64,000 nt of DNA, from assembly GCA_963837165.1 (NCBI GenBank), contig CAWIMD010000003.1, positions 1-64,000 on the forward strand, read 5' to 3'. The notes under the pieces were generated by a model, which did no database searches, was not told the DNA's origin, and worked only from the letters and a program-made list of their open reading frames with translations. Shown here piece after piece: positions 43,975 to 54,200 of this stretch. The stretch comes from JAENWD01 sp963837165 (GTDB lineage Bacteria > Acidobacteriota > Vicinamibacteria > Vicinamibacterales > JAENWD01). Position 1 is the stretch's first letter. Every line of letters begins with the position of its first letter. A program made the position numbers and the translations under genes.

Positions 43975-44211
43975 GTGAGAGAGCGATTGATCACCCTCAG
44001 GCTCGATGCGGAAGTGCTTCAGCCCGCCAAGGCCGTTGCCGCCGAAGAGGGACGCCCGCTGAGCGCGCTACTGACCGATGAACTCGTTGCCATCGTGCGC
44101 GAGCGCCGGGGGTTCGCGCAGGCTCGTGACCGTGCCCTCGCGCGTCTCCGTGAGGGCATCGACCTGGGCTGGACACCAAGTCGATCCCGCTACGACGTGC
44201 ACGAGCGGTAG
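43975..44211 (+). CDS. Ribbon-helix-helix antitoxin, orphan (78 aa)
   Basis: The GTG at 43975 gives RERLITLRLDAEVLQPAKAV (ribbon and first helix), EEGRPLSALLTDELVAIV (second helix) and a C-terminal toxin-binding tail with REGIDLGWTPSRSRYDVHER, typical of VapB-type antitoxins of PIN toxins. No PIN gene follows on this strand; instead a different PIN gene converges on it and overlaps its 3' part. This suggests recombination joined two modules tail to tail. Confidence 0.75.
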   Translation: MRERLITLRLDAEVLQPAKAVAAEEGRPLSALLTDELVAIVRERRGFAQARDRALARLREGIDLGWTPSRSRYDVHER

Positions 44212-44634
44212 GCCTTCAGTCTCGGCCCTGGTCGTCTGCAAGCCATCGAGGAACTCGGCGACACGCTGGATTGGAATTCCTCGAAAGCTACCGAGGCTCA
44301 GTAGGTGGGTGTCGCCGCTGACGATCACCTCGGTTTCTGCAGCGACGGCGCACTCGAGAATCCGGTCGTCCGTCGGGTCAGCCTTGATCACGTCGATACT
44401 CTCGGTCGGCTGGACGACCCGGGTGATGACACGCAGCTGGCGGTCGGTCTCAGCAACCCACTCAGGCGCCCGGTGGAACTTGTCCCTGAGGACGCGAAGG
44501 GTCTCCGTGATGATGGCTTCGGAGATGGCAAGGTCAACCTGACCATCGGTGGCGAGGTCGAGGAGCTGTCTCGGCTTGCCTCCGAACTGCAGTGCGCTGA
44601 CAAGGACGTTGGTGTCAGCGACGACGCGCTTCAC
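44068..44634 (-). CDS. PIN-domain toxin (VapC-like), C-terminal extension over the antitoxin
   Basis: It opens VVADTNVLVSALQFGGKPRQ with the first acidic residue, then AIITETLRVLRDKF, KADPTDDRILECAVAAETE and VIVSGDTHLL for the other PIN residues. A native PIN protein would end near 44215 (about 140 residues). The last ~48 residues are only antisense to the plus-strand antitoxin, so the true stop was lost at that junction. The GTG start overlaps the stop of its own antitoxin gene (GTGA), so the toxin is translated with it. Confidence 0.8.
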   Translation of the reverse strand: MKRVVADTNVLVSALQFGGKPRQLLDLATDGQVDLAISEAIITETLRVLRDKFHRAPEWVAETDRQLRVITRVVQPTESIDVIKADPTDDRILECAVAAETEVIVSGDTHLLSLGSFRGIPIQRVAEFLDGLQTTRAETEGLPLVHVVAGSTWCPAQVDALTETREGTVTSLREPPALAHDGNEFIGQ

Positions 44635-44867
44635 GAACGTGTGCGGGACTCCTGGACGGCCTGCTCGACGACAGCCTCGACTTCAGCGTCGCCCATGTCG
44701 CCGCGCCGCTGATCGCCCTCGCGCCCGATGCGGTCAAGCCAACGACGGGCGAGATCACGCTCGATTGCCTTGGTCGCGAGCTGATCGACGGTCGTGCCCT
44801 CGGCGGCGGCAATCTGCTGCACGCGCTCGTAGACGGCATCCGGAAGGGCGATGCTCTTGGTGGACAT
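44631..44867 (-). CDS. Antitoxin of the PIN toxin, ribbon-helix-helix-like (78 aa)
   Basis: It reads STKSIALPDAVYERVQQIAA, then GTTVDQLATKAIERDLARRW and an acidic toxin-binding tail (GDAEVEAVVEQAVQ). It overlaps the toxin start by four bases, the normal antitoxin-first order of VapBC-like modules. Probably represses its own promoter together with the toxin. Confidence 0.8.
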   Translation of the reverse strand: MSTKSIALPDAVYERVQQIAAAEGTTVDQLATKAIERDLARRWLDRIGREGDQRRGDMGDAEVEAVVEQAVQESRTRS

Positions 44868-45058
44868 AAACGGCCTCGCTCAAGTATACGCCCCGCCAGC
44901 CGGTCGGCATCGCCCGCCAGTCCCCAAGCGTTGCGCGGTTGGCAGGTCAGTCGGAATCCCCGCCGGGCCTTTACAGATCGCGCCGGCCAACGTCCTCGGA
45001 GGGAGGTTTCCGCAGCTCGTATACTCAGCACACCGGCCGCCATGCGCGTTGGCGCAAC

Positions 45059-45076
45059 TATCCCACAAGTGGGATA
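45059..45076 (+). promoter_or_regulatory. Palindromic operator upstream of the HTH antitoxin
   Basis: TATCCCACAAGTGGGATA is an 8-2-8 palindrome ending eight bases before the ATG at 45084. Antitoxin regulators of this type usually bind such a site. A TATACT about 35 bp upstream could be the -10 box. Confidence 0.6.
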
Positions 45077-45083
45077 ATCGGCC

Positions 45084-45314
45084 ATGGCAAGTGGAAACCC
45101 TGAACGGCCAGAACGGGTCATTCGCGGTTCTGGAAACGTGTTCGCCGATCTCGGGTTCGCTCATGGCGCCGAGCGTCAGGCCAAGCTCCGTCTGGCCTAT
45201 GCCCTGAATCAGGTCATTGAGGCGCGCAAGCTTTCTCAAGCCGATGCGGCCAAGGTGCTGGGTGTGACGCAGCCGAAGGTCTCCGCGCTCCGCCACTACA
45301 AGCTGGCGGGCTGA
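45084..45314 (+). pseudogene. XRE/HTH_37-type antitoxin, truncated by IS3
   Basis: The frame reads GSGNVFADLGFAHGAERQAK and then the helix-turn-helix QADAAKVLGVTQPKVSAL, as in the HTH_37 antitoxins of RelE-like toxins. Members normally continue ~25-30 residues after KVSAL; here the IS3 end supplies a stop after KLAG. The remaining part is not found on the far side of the IS, so more than a simple insertion happened. Confidence 0.75.
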
Positions 45315-45340
45315 CCTGCCGGCTTTCTTCGGACCAGGGA

Positions 45341-46277
45341 TTACTGGAGAATGGCGCTGCTCGGCATAGTGGTTGACGTCCGTTCTTCGGGTCTGCGTTC
45401 TTGCTCTTCCTGGTCAGCGCGAGTCGGCGGAGCCGGCGAGCGCCCCTGAGAGATCGTGGCGACACGCGTGTCTTTGAACTCCAGGGGCGTGAGATATCCC
45501 AAGCTCGAATGGGGACGGACCTCGTTGTAATGCCGCCGCCATCGCTCGATGCCCACCTGGGCTTCGATGCGATTCCGAAACCACTCGACCGACATGCTCG
45601 TTGCGAAACTTCCCGTTGAACGATTCGTCCGTGCCATTCTGCCAGGGCTTCCCCGGATCGATGAAGGCCGGCTCGATCCCGACGTCCTGGGTCCAGCGCA
45701 AGAGCGCGAGCGCGACGAACTCGGGCCCATTGTCCGACCGCAGGTACTGCGGCGCGCCATGGAGGCTCACGAGCCGGGTGAGCACCTCGATGACGCGGCC
45801 GGATCGGATGCTGCCGGCGACATCGATCGCGAGGCATTCCCGGGTGAACTCATCGATGATGGTCAGGCACTTGAGGGCCCGCCCATCGGCGCAGGTGTCG
45901 AACACGAAGTCGTACGCCCAGACGTGATTGAGCGCCGTCGGCGGCAGCGGCCGCGGGCGTCCGGTGGCGATGCGTCGCCGCGGCCGCCGTTTCGGCACTT
46001 GCAGGCCCGCCTGGCGCCAGAGCCGATACGTCCGCTCGGGACTGAGCACGTGCCCCTGCCGCTTCAGGAAGATCCGGATCTTGCGGTAGCCGTATCGCGG
46101 ATACTGGCCCGGCGAGCTCGCGCATCGCTTGCACGACCGGCGCATCGCGCACGCCAGCCGGGAGACGTAGCCGAGCGTCGAGCGCGCGACCGACAACAAG
46201 GCGCACGCGCGGCGGCTCGACAGGCCGCGTGACCGTGCATACGCGACCTGCTGCCGGCGCACGCGTGCGCCTACCAT
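45341..46277 (-). CDS. IS3-family transposase orfB, one frameshift
   Basis: The DDE core is visible: LNHVWAYDFVFDTCADGRAL, LRSDNGPEFVALAL and the glutamate region PWQNGTDESFNGKFRNE. Near 45600 the frame breaks and continues EWFRNRIEAQVGIERWRRHY with NEVRPHSSLGYLTPLEF to the stop at 45341. The start overlaps orfA at a run of seven A residues (46277-46283 on the plus strand as T), the classic IS3 -1 frameshift site producing the OrfAB fusion. Confidence 0.85.
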
Positions 46278-46534
46278 TTTTTTCGCGTGATCTCCTTGAG
46301 CACGTCGATCTCGAGATCGCGGTCGGCCACCATCTTCTTCAGCCGGCCATTCTCCTTCTCGAGCTGGCGGAGGCGCTTCACATCGGCGGGCTCGAGCGTG
46401 CCGAAGTGCTTCCGCCAGGCGTAGATCGTCTGAGCGGTCACGCCGTGCTTCTTCGCGATCTCGGGGACCGGCTTCTCATCCGCCTCCCGCAGGATCGTCA
46501 CCATCTGCTCTTCCGTAAATCGGGTCTTCTTCAT
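46271..46534 (-). CDS. IS3-family orfA (helix-turn-helix, 87 aa)
   Basis: It reads KKTRFTEEQMVTILREADEK, then EIAKKHGVTAQTIYAWRKHF (helix-turn-helix) and a leucine-zipper segment (LRQLEKENGRLKKMVADRDL), ending KKW at the slippery A run. It is intact and supplies the DNA-binding half of the transposase. Confidence 0.92.
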   Translation of the reverse strand: MKKTRFTEEQMVTILREADEKPVPEIAKKHGVTAQTIYAWRKHFGTLEPADVKRLRQLEKENGRLKKMVADRDLEIDVLKEITRKKW

Positions 46535-46667
46535 CGCTCTCTCCTGGCCCCGAGAGCGCTATTCTCTCAAGCTTCAGCTGGTCCGAAAATCGCCGGGCAC
46601 GTCAACCCTTTCCAACCGGCCAAGGGCATCGGAGCCGAAGATGGTGCGCACGCACTTCCCTTAGACT

Positions 46668-48311
46668 ACTTTCCGGTGAAGAAATGACCGCTTGCCGGGT
46701 TGTCCTGCCTACGATCGAACGGCCGGTTCGGTGACCGATCGTTTCCTTTTGTCCGTTCCTCTATGCGGCGGCCCGGGCTTTGGTAACGGTCGCGATGTTT
46801 ATCAGATTGTCAGCGATGACGCCGAATCCGACCCATCGGTGCATGCCGTCGACGCCATGGTAGCGACAGCGGCGCAGCCCATGACGCCGTTTGAGCACAC
46901 TGATGCGACCTTCGCACCCGACGCGCCAACGCTGCCCGCGGCGGAACCAGCGTTGCCGTTCATGGGCGCGCCGCGCCGGCGATTTGGCGCCGGGCCGCGG
47001 CAAGACCACCCGTCGCACGCCACGGTCCACCGCCGCTTGTTCGTTGCGGGCCGAACTGAAACCGCGGTCGCCCGCGGCCACCTCCGGCGCGCGCCCAAAG
47101 ATCGCCTGATGCCGATCCAACGCCGGCGTCCACAACGTGGCGTCGGCCGGCCGCCCCGCATGAATCTCGAAGGCGGTCACGATCTGATGTTCCGCTTCTT
47201 GAATGGTCACCAGGTTCCCGAACTCGTTCGGTGTCGCGATCTTGCCTTTGCGGATCGTCACCGTGTGCCGTTCGAAGAGGCTGAGGACTTTGCCGGGGAC
47301 ATGCGTGTCGCCGCCGAGTACGCGCGCGCGTGTTTGACCGACGACGCGTTGGACCAACGGCCCCATCGCCGCCAGCCCGTCCTGGGCGCGCTGCAAGATC
47401 GGTCGGATCGACGGACTGGCCGTGCGCGCCCGCTGACGCAGCCGTCGGACCATGGTCGCCGCGTCACGCAGCACCGCCCGCGTCGTCGCCATCAGTGTGC
47501 GGTAACTCTTGACCATGGCGCCCCGCGTCTTGGGCGATCGGGCTTCATAGCCAATGCGCAGCACGCGACGGGTCACACTCCGCAACCGATTCCGAATGTG
47601 TCCGGCGGGGTCGCCCAGCGCCGTACTCGCCCGTTGCATGGTCCGCGTCAGCACGCGGACCCCGTCGCGCAAGAGCGTGCTGTCGGTCGGGTAGTGCACA
47701 TTGGTTTCTACGACCGTCGTGTCGACGCGAAATCGGCGCCCCTGCGTGACTCCGGCACGCTTGGCGACCTCGACGACTTGCCGATGCAGCTGCTCGACGA
47801 CGGCCGGCCCGAGCGCCCCCGCGATCTTGAGAATCGTCTTCGCGTCCGGCACTGCTCCCGCATCAATGCGGGTGAAGGCGCGATACACCAAATTGGCGCG
47901 GACCTCACGCTCGAGATCGTCGTAGCTCCAATCGAAGAGATGCTTGAGGATCAGCATCCGCAGCACGACATCGGCTGGTGTCCCGGGGCGTCCGCGGCGG
48001 CGACTCTGGGGCCAGCGCGCCTCGAGCGCCTGGACGACCGTGTCAATCACGGCCTCGTCCTCGAGCAGCGTGTCGATTCGCCGCAACCAGTCGGGCCACA
48101 GCTTGTGCCCGTCCGGCAAGAACACTTCGAACAGACTGCGCTCGCGCTGACGTCGCTGCACCATGCCCGCTCCTTTGATGAGAAATCACGCGCGGGCAGT
48201 GTAGTACGACGGATCGATCGAAGCAACGCAGAATGACGCATTCGGTCACAGCCGGCCGGCAGCGGTCGGGACCGGTCAACGAGTTACGCGGTCATTTCTT
48301 CACCGGAAAGT
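46668..48311 (-). mobile_element. ISNCY-type element, tandem copy A (1644 bp)
   Basis: The ends are ACTTTCCGGTGAAGAAATGA and its perfect inverse TCATTTCTTCACCGGAAAGT. The 5-bp direct repeat AGACT lies at 46663-46667 and 48312-48316. Confidence 0.93.
46761..48164 (-). CDS. ISNCY-family transposase, copy A (467 aa)
   Basis: The N-terminal DUF772-like region includes RGRPGTPADVVLRMLILKHL and DDLEREVRANLVYRAFTRID. The DDE core has GRRFRVDTTVVETNVHYPTD, the VAAGDRGFSSARNEQAAVDR block and, near the end, GCEGRISVLKRRHGLRRCRY with the glutamate. Length and order fit ISNCY/IS1202-like transposases. Identical to copy B. Confidence 0.88.
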   Translation of the reverse strand: MVQRRQRERSLFEVFLPDGHKLWPDWLRRIDTLLEDEAVIDTVVQALEARWPQSRRRGRPGTPADVVLRMLILKHLFDWSYDDLEREVRANLVYRAFTRIDAGAVPDAKTILKIAGALGPAVVEQLHRQVVEVAKRAGVTQGRRFRVDTTVVETNVHYPTDSTLLRDGVRVLTRTMQRASTALGDPAGHIRNRLRSVTRRVLRIGYEARSPKTRGAMVKSYRTLMATTRAVLRDAATMVRRLRQRARTASPSIRPILQRAQDGLAAMGPLVQRVVGQTRARVLGGDTHVPGKVLSLFERHTVTIRKGKIATPNEFGNLVTIQEAEHQIVTAFEIHAGRPADATLWTPALDRHQAIFGRAPEVAAGDRGFSSARNEQAAVDRGVRRVVLPRPGAKSPARRAHERQRWFRRGQRWRVGCEGRISVLKRRHGLRRCRYHGVDGMHRWVGFGVIADNLINIATVTKARAAA

Positions 48312-48316
48312 AGACT

Positions 48317-49960
48317 ACTTTCCGGTGAAGAAATGACCGCTTGCCGGGTTGTCCTGCCTACGATCGAACGGCCGGTTCGGTGACCGATCGTTTCCTTTTG
48401 TCCGTTCCTCTATGCGGCGGCCCGGGCTTTGGTAACGGTCGCGATGTTTATCAGATTGTCAGCGATGACGCCGAATCCGACCCATCGGTGCATGCCGTCG
48501 ACGCCATGGTAGCGACAGCGGCGCAGCCCATGACGCCGTTTGAGCACACTGATGCGACCTTCGCACCCGACGCGCCAACGCTGCCCGCGGCGGAACCAGC
48601 GTTGCCGTTCATGGGCGCGCCGCGCCGGCGATTTGGCGCCGGGCCGCGGCAAGACCACCCGTCGCACGCCACGGTCCACCGCCGCTTGTTCGTTGCGGGC
48701 CGAACTGAAACCGCGGTCGCCCGCGGCCACCTCCGGCGCGCGCCCAAAGATCGCCTGATGCCGATCCAACGCCGGCGTCCACAACGTGGCGTCGGCCGGC
48801 CGCCCCGCATGAATCTCGAAGGCGGTCACGATCTGATGTTCCGCTTCTTGAATGGTCACCAGGTTCCCGAACTCGTTCGGTGTCGCGATCTTGCCTTTGC
48901 GGATCGTCACCGTGTGCCGTTCGAAGAGGCTGAGGACTTTGCCGGGGACATGCGTGTCGCCGCCGAGTACGCGCGCGCGTGTTTGACCGACGACGCGTTG
49001 GACCAACGGCCCCATCGCCGCCAGCCCGTCCTGGGCGCGCTGCAAGATCGGTCGGATCGACGGACTGGCCGTGCGCGCCCGCTGACGCAGCCGTCGGACC
49101 ATGGTCGCCGCGTCACGCAGCACCGCCCGCGTCGTCGCCATCAGTGTGCGGTAACTCTTGACCATGGCGCCCCGCGTCTTGGGCGATCGGGCTTCATAGC
49201 CAATGCGCAGCACGCGACGGGTCACACTCCGCAACCGATTCCGAATGTGTCCGGCGGGGTCGCCCAGCGCCGTACTCGCCCGTTGCATGGTCCGCGTCAG
49301 CACGCGGACCCCGTCGCGCAAGAGCGTGCTGTCGGTCGGGTAGTGCACATTGGTTTCTACGACCGTCGTGTCGACGCGAAATCGGCGCCCCTGCGTGACT
49401 CCGGCACGCTTGGCGACCTCGACGACTTGCCGATGCAGCTGCTCGACGACGGCCGGCCCGAGCGCCCCCGCGATCTTGAGAATCGTCTTCGCGTCCGGCA
49501 CTGCTCCCGCATCAATGCGGGTGAAGGCGCGATACACCAAATTGGCGCGGACCTCACGCTCGAGATCGTCGTAGCTCCAATCGAAGAGATGCTTGAGGAT
49601 CAGCATCCGCAGCACGACATCGGCTGGTGTCCCGGGGCGTCCGCGGCGGCGACTCTGGGGCCAGCGCGCCTCGAGCGCCTGGACGACCGTGTCAATCACG
49701 GCCTCGTCCTCGAGCAGCGTGTCGATTCGCCGCAACCAGTCGGGCCACAGCTTGTGCCCGTCCGGCAAGAACACTTCGAACAGACTGCGCTCGCGCTGAC
49801 GTCGCTGCACCATGCCCGCTCCTTTGATGAGAAATCACGCGCGGGCAGTGTAGTACGACGGATCGATCGAAGCAACGCAGAATGACGCATTCGGTCACAG
49901 CCGGCCGGCAGCGGTCGGGACCGGTCAACGAGTTACGCGGTCATTTCTTCACCGGAAAGT
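48317..49960 (-). mobile_element. ISNCY-type element, tandem copy B (1644 bp)
   Basis: It is identical in all translated frames to copy A at an offset of exactly 1649 bp and separated from it by a single AGACT. AGACT also follows at 49961-49965. Confidence 0.93.
48410..49813 (-). CDS. ISNCY-family transposase, copy B (467 aa)
   Basis: The product is the same as that of copy A, with all DDE blocks intact. Whether two copies exist in the cell or one was duplicated in assembly cannot be told from the sequence. Confidence 0.88.
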   Translation of the reverse strand: MVQRRQRERSLFEVFLPDGHKLWPDWLRRIDTLLEDEAVIDTVVQALEARWPQSRRRGRPGTPADVVLRMLILKHLFDWSYDDLEREVRANLVYRAFTRIDAGAVPDAKTILKIAGALGPAVVEQLHRQVVEVAKRAGVTQGRRFRVDTTVVETNVHYPTDSTLLRDGVRVLTRTMQRASTALGDPAGHIRNRLRSVTRRVLRIGYEARSPKTRGAMVKSYRTLMATTRAVLRDAATMVRRLRQRARTASPSIRPILQRAQDGLAAMGPLVQRVVGQTRARVLGGDTHVPGKVLSLFERHTVTIRKGKIATPNEFGNLVTIQEAEHQIVTAFEIHAGRPADATLWTPALDRHQAIFGRAPEVAAGDRGFSSARNEQAAVDRGVRRVVLPRPGAKSPARRAHERQRWFRRGQRWRVGCEGRISVLKRRHGLRRCRYHGVDGMHRWVGFGVIADNLINIATVTKARAAA

Positions 49961-49965
49961 AGACT

Positions 49966-50699
49966 AACTGGGGCGAGCGGCTTCGCGAGTGGCATGTCTC
50001 GGCCTCGTGACAGCCCTATAACGGAGCCGAACACTCAGCCGCTCTGATCGACCTTCGAGGTCGCCGTGGAGTGTCGTCGTTGCAAGGACGAATGTCCTTA
50101 TTCCGACCCGAGGGGCCGCGGTTGCGGCACTGAACGGCAGCCGCGACATCTGGATCATCGACGCGGACGGCGGCACCCCGCGACAACTCACCAACGACGC
50201 CGGCGACGAGATCATGCCCATGTGGTCTGCCGACGGCCAATGGATCTATTACTCCTCCGAACAAGGCGCCGGGCGGGACATCTGGCGCATACCCGTCGAC
50301 GGCGGGACCGCGGAGCGGCTCACTATGCACGGGAGCGGCAGGTTCGGTGTCGAGCTCGCGTCTGTGGCAGCCGTTCTGTATCAACCGACAGGTCTGGTGG
50401 ACGGCGAGCCGCTCCTTGCCCAACCGCTCGGAGGTGGACCTCCACGCCAGATAGTGCCGTGTCTCGCGGCGGAGAGCTTCGCGGTGGTCGCGCCGGACAT
50501 CTACTACGTCTCGTGCGGCGGCGCCGCAGAACACGCGATTCACGCGCTCGATCCGACGACGGGCCGGGACCGTATCGTCGGACAGCTCAATCAAGACTTC
50601 AACGCCGCACGCATGAGCGTCTCGCCCGACGGACGCGCTTTCTTGGTGACGAAGCTCCGGCTCAACGTCGATCTAATGTTGATCGAGAACTTCAGGTGA
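49966..50699 (+). pseudogene. PD40/TolB-like beta-propeller, C-terminal fragment
   Basis: From ~50030 an open frame reads VAALNGSRDIWIIDADGGTP, then MPMWSADGQWIYYSSEQGAG, DIWRIPVDGGTAERLT and ARMSVSPDGRAFLVTKLRLN, ending LMLIENFR. This is the closing set of blades of a propeller such as those fused to kinases or winged-helix regulators. The 5' part is cut off by the ISNCY tandem at 49965. Confidence 0.75.
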
Positions 50700-51206
50700 G
50701 CCGTGAATGTTCGGCACCAGCCACTGGCCGCCGCGCGAACCTTCAACCCACAGATTAAGAGAGTGAGGGGGTGGTGTCCGCTGGATACCGCGCTTTACTC
50801 TTGCTCAGTACAATTCGCGATCCGCTGTCCGCTGCGTGCCGCCAGATCCGCCCGAATCCATCGCCATTGGGGTCAGGATTGGGGTCAATTGGACTTCGCT
50901 CCCGCGCGATGCGTGAACAGTTGTCCGAATCAACACCGGTTCAGCAGGCCGTGACCGTGTCTGCCGGCAGCAGCGCGTTCACGTTCTCGCTGGGGCGGCT
51001 GCCCGCGGGATGGAACCACCCCTCGTCGCTCACGCGCGAAGGACCGGACGGCTGAAGCTGCACGTGGGCCCGCTCTTCAGGAGCGCTCTGCGACCAGGTT
51101 GTGGCATGGAGTCATGCGCCTCCCGGCCATACCCTGGTGCAGCGCCTCGGCGACCGCAAGACCGATTGGTCCGCCGGGGGCCTTGGAGCATAATGAGCCG
51201 ATATCA
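50700..51206. other. Gene-free stretch before the large kinase gene
   Basis: No frame here reads as a known protein. A short GGGGTCAGGATTGGGGTCAA duplication is seen near 50872-50886. The kinase promoter presumably lies in its last part. Confidence 0.45.
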
Positions 51207-54200
51207 ATGAACTGCCACCGCTGCGGCAGCTCCGCACCCGCCGTTGCCGGTGTGTGCCCCGTCTGCGGCAGCACATCTCGGCCCGAGCCGTCGGTCGCGA
51301 CCAACGTGCTGACGCCGCCGCCTCAGGCGTCGGGCGAGGCCGACGAGACCCGGCTCGAGCCGGCGGTGGCCAGCAACCCGCGCCTCCAGCCACCCCGGAC
51401 CGAGCGCACCGCCGGCACTGGCGTGCGGGCGGCCGGCGATCCCCTCTCGGTCGGCCAGAACTTCGGCAGCCGCTACCACATCATTCGACTGCTCGGCACC
51501 GGCGGCATGGGGTCGGTCTACCAGGCGTGGGATCGCGAGCTCGAGGTGGCCGTCGCCATCAAGGTGATCCGCCCCGACTTCACCGCGGATGCGATGGTCG
51601 CGCAGGAAGTGGAGCGCCGCTTCAAGCGCGAGCTGCTGCTCGCCCGCCAGGTCACCGACCGGCACGTCGTCCGCATTCACGACATCGGCGAGATCGAGGG
51701 CATCAAGTACATCACGATGCCCTATATCGACGGGGCGGATCTGGCGACCATCCTCCGGAAGGAGGGGCGGCTCGCCGTGGATCGGGCGCTCGCGATTGCC
51801 CGGCAGGTCGCCACCGGCCTCGTCGCCGCGCACGAGGCGGGCGTCGTGCACCGGGACCTGAAGCCCGCCAACATCATGGTGGACGCGTCAGGGCACGCGG
51901 TGATCATGGATTTCGGCATCGCGCGATCGAGCACGGGCGCGACGGCGTTCGCCATGACGGTGGGCCCGCAGGTGATCGGGACGGTCGAGTACATGTCGCC
52001 GGAGCAGGCCAACGCCGGAGAGGTCGATCAGCGGGCCGACCTCTACGCGTTCGGCCTCATCCTGCGCGACATGCTGCTCGGCGGACGCCGTGCGAGCGCG
52101 ACGTCAAGCATTGCCGAGCTCATGGCGCCGGATGCAGCAGCCGCCGCCCAGCGCGCGGGCCATCGACGCCGGCATCCCGGAGCCGATCGACGCGGTGATC
52201 ACGCGTTGCCTGCAGCCCGAGGTCGGCAAGCGGTATCAGAGCGCGAGAGATCTGCTGCGCGATCTCGATCGGATCGCGGGAGGCGTCGCACCGGAGGCGC
52301 CGGCTCCGCGCCGGCGGCCGACGGCCTGGCCGACCGTGACCCGGCGCTGGTGGGTGCTCGCCACCGTCGTCCTCGTGGCCGCGGCGGGCGCGTGGATCAT
52401 GTACGGCCGCTGGACCGCGCCGCGGGAAACGCCCCGGGTGTCGGCCGGACCGGTCTCGACGCTCGCCGTCCTGCCGTTCAAGAACGCGTCCGGCGACCCG
52501 ACGCTCGATTCCCTGGGCGGCAGCGTGAGCCAGGTGCTGAGCACGACGCTCGGCCAGTCGTCGCACCTGCGGACGGTCCCGCCCGATCGGCTGAGCCAGG
52601 TGCTGCAGGACCTGCAAATTGCCCCCAACGCCACGCTCGCGCCTGCGCAGCTCGCCAGCGTCGCCGACTTCACCTCGGCGCGGCAGGTGCTGTGGGGCAC
52701 GGTCACGCGGTTCGGCAGCGCGATCCGGATCGATGCGACCCTCCAGGATCTGGATCGCCGGGAGACGATCCCGCTGAACGCGCTGGCCGCCAACGACGGC
52801 CAGCTGCTGAAGGCGATCGGCGACCTCGCGGATGCCGTTCGCGAGAAGCTGGCGCGGGGATCCGCCGACGAACTGGCCGAGCTCAAGTCGACGTCCTGGA
52901 AGCCGTCCACGACGTCGCTCGAGGCACTGCGCCTGTACGGGGAGGGCGTGCGGCTCACGCGACAGGGCCGCCACCAGGAGGCCCTCAAGAGCTTCGAAGC
53001 CGCCACGACGACCGACCCGAACTTCGCGCTGGCGTTTTCGGGGCTCGGAGAGGCCTACTCGCTCCTCGGTTACGACGACCGGGCGGCGCAGGCCTCGCGC
53101 CGGGCGATGAGTCTCAGCGAGGGCCTGCCGCCACAGGAAAAGCTTCGCGTCGAGGCGGCCCACTATCGCATCGCGAACGACACCGACCAGGCCGTCGCGG
53201 CCTACGAGCAGCTGCTGCGCACGTCGCCGGGGGACGCGATGATGATGTTCGACCTGGCGGGGCTCTACGAACAGAGCGGCGCGCTCGACAAGGCCGACCC
53301 GTACCTGGCCAAGGTCGTCGAGCTCGATCCGAAGTTCATCCCGGGGCTGCTGGCGCGAGGACGCGTCGAGATCAAGTCCGGTCAGCCGCAGCGCTCGCTC
53401 GAGCCGCTCGAACGCGGCCTGAGCCTCGCCACGCAGCTCGAGAACGACGAGGCGCGGGCCAACATCCAGCAGGCGATCGGCATCGCCTACATGCGCCTGA
53501 ACCGCCCGACCGAGGCGCTGAGTCGCTACGAGGAGTCGCTGGCCATCAAGCAGCGCCTGGGCGACAAGCGGGGCATGGCCGCCAGCTACATCCAGATCGG
53601 CGAGGTGGAGAAGGTCCTCGGCAATCCGGAGGACGCCGAGAAGAGCTACAAGGCCGCGCTCGCCCTCGAACGGGACATCGGCGACAAGTCGGGGCTGGCG
53701 ATCACCCTCATGGATCTCTCGACGCTGCTCGACGAGACCTTCGGCCGGGCGAACGAGGCGTTGCCGCTGCTGCAGGAGGCGCTGACGATCACCCGCGAAA
53801 CGGGCGACCGAAGCATGGAGGCCCGGGCGCTCAACAACCTCGGGGCCACGTACCTGGCCCGCGGCCAGTACTCGGACGCGCAGACCTACTTCGAGCGCGC
53901 CCTCGAGATCCGGCAGCAGGCGCAGTCGCCGCAGGAGACGGCCGACACACTGCACAATCTCGGGGATACCTTCACGAAAATGGGCCGATACGACCTGGCC
54001 CTTCAGCGCTACATGAGCGCGCTCGACCTCCGCCGGAAGTCCGGCGACGCGCGCGACGCCGCGCTCGCGTCCTACGGCATCGGCACCATCTTCGACTACC
54101 AGGGGCGCTACGGATCGGCGGTCAAGTCGAAGGGCGAAGCGCTCCAGGCGTTCCGGTCGCTCGAACAGCAGGACATCTGGCTCGGCGAGATCCTGAGCGG

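Larger units (their letters stand above)
45312..46604 (-). mobile_element. IS3-family element (about 1293 bp)
   Basis: The inverted ends are TGACCTGCCGGCTTTCTTCG on the left and TGACGTGCCCGGCGATTTTC read inward from the right, both continuing into CGGACCAG. It carries orfA and orfB. No matching 3-bp duplication is visible (GGC against ACC), consistent with rearrangement after insertion. Confidence 0.85.

Noticed and set aside
46692..48236. Plus-strand 514-residue frames opposite the ISNCY transposases
   Set aside because: They are antisense shadows of intact transposase genes, duplicated only because the element is.
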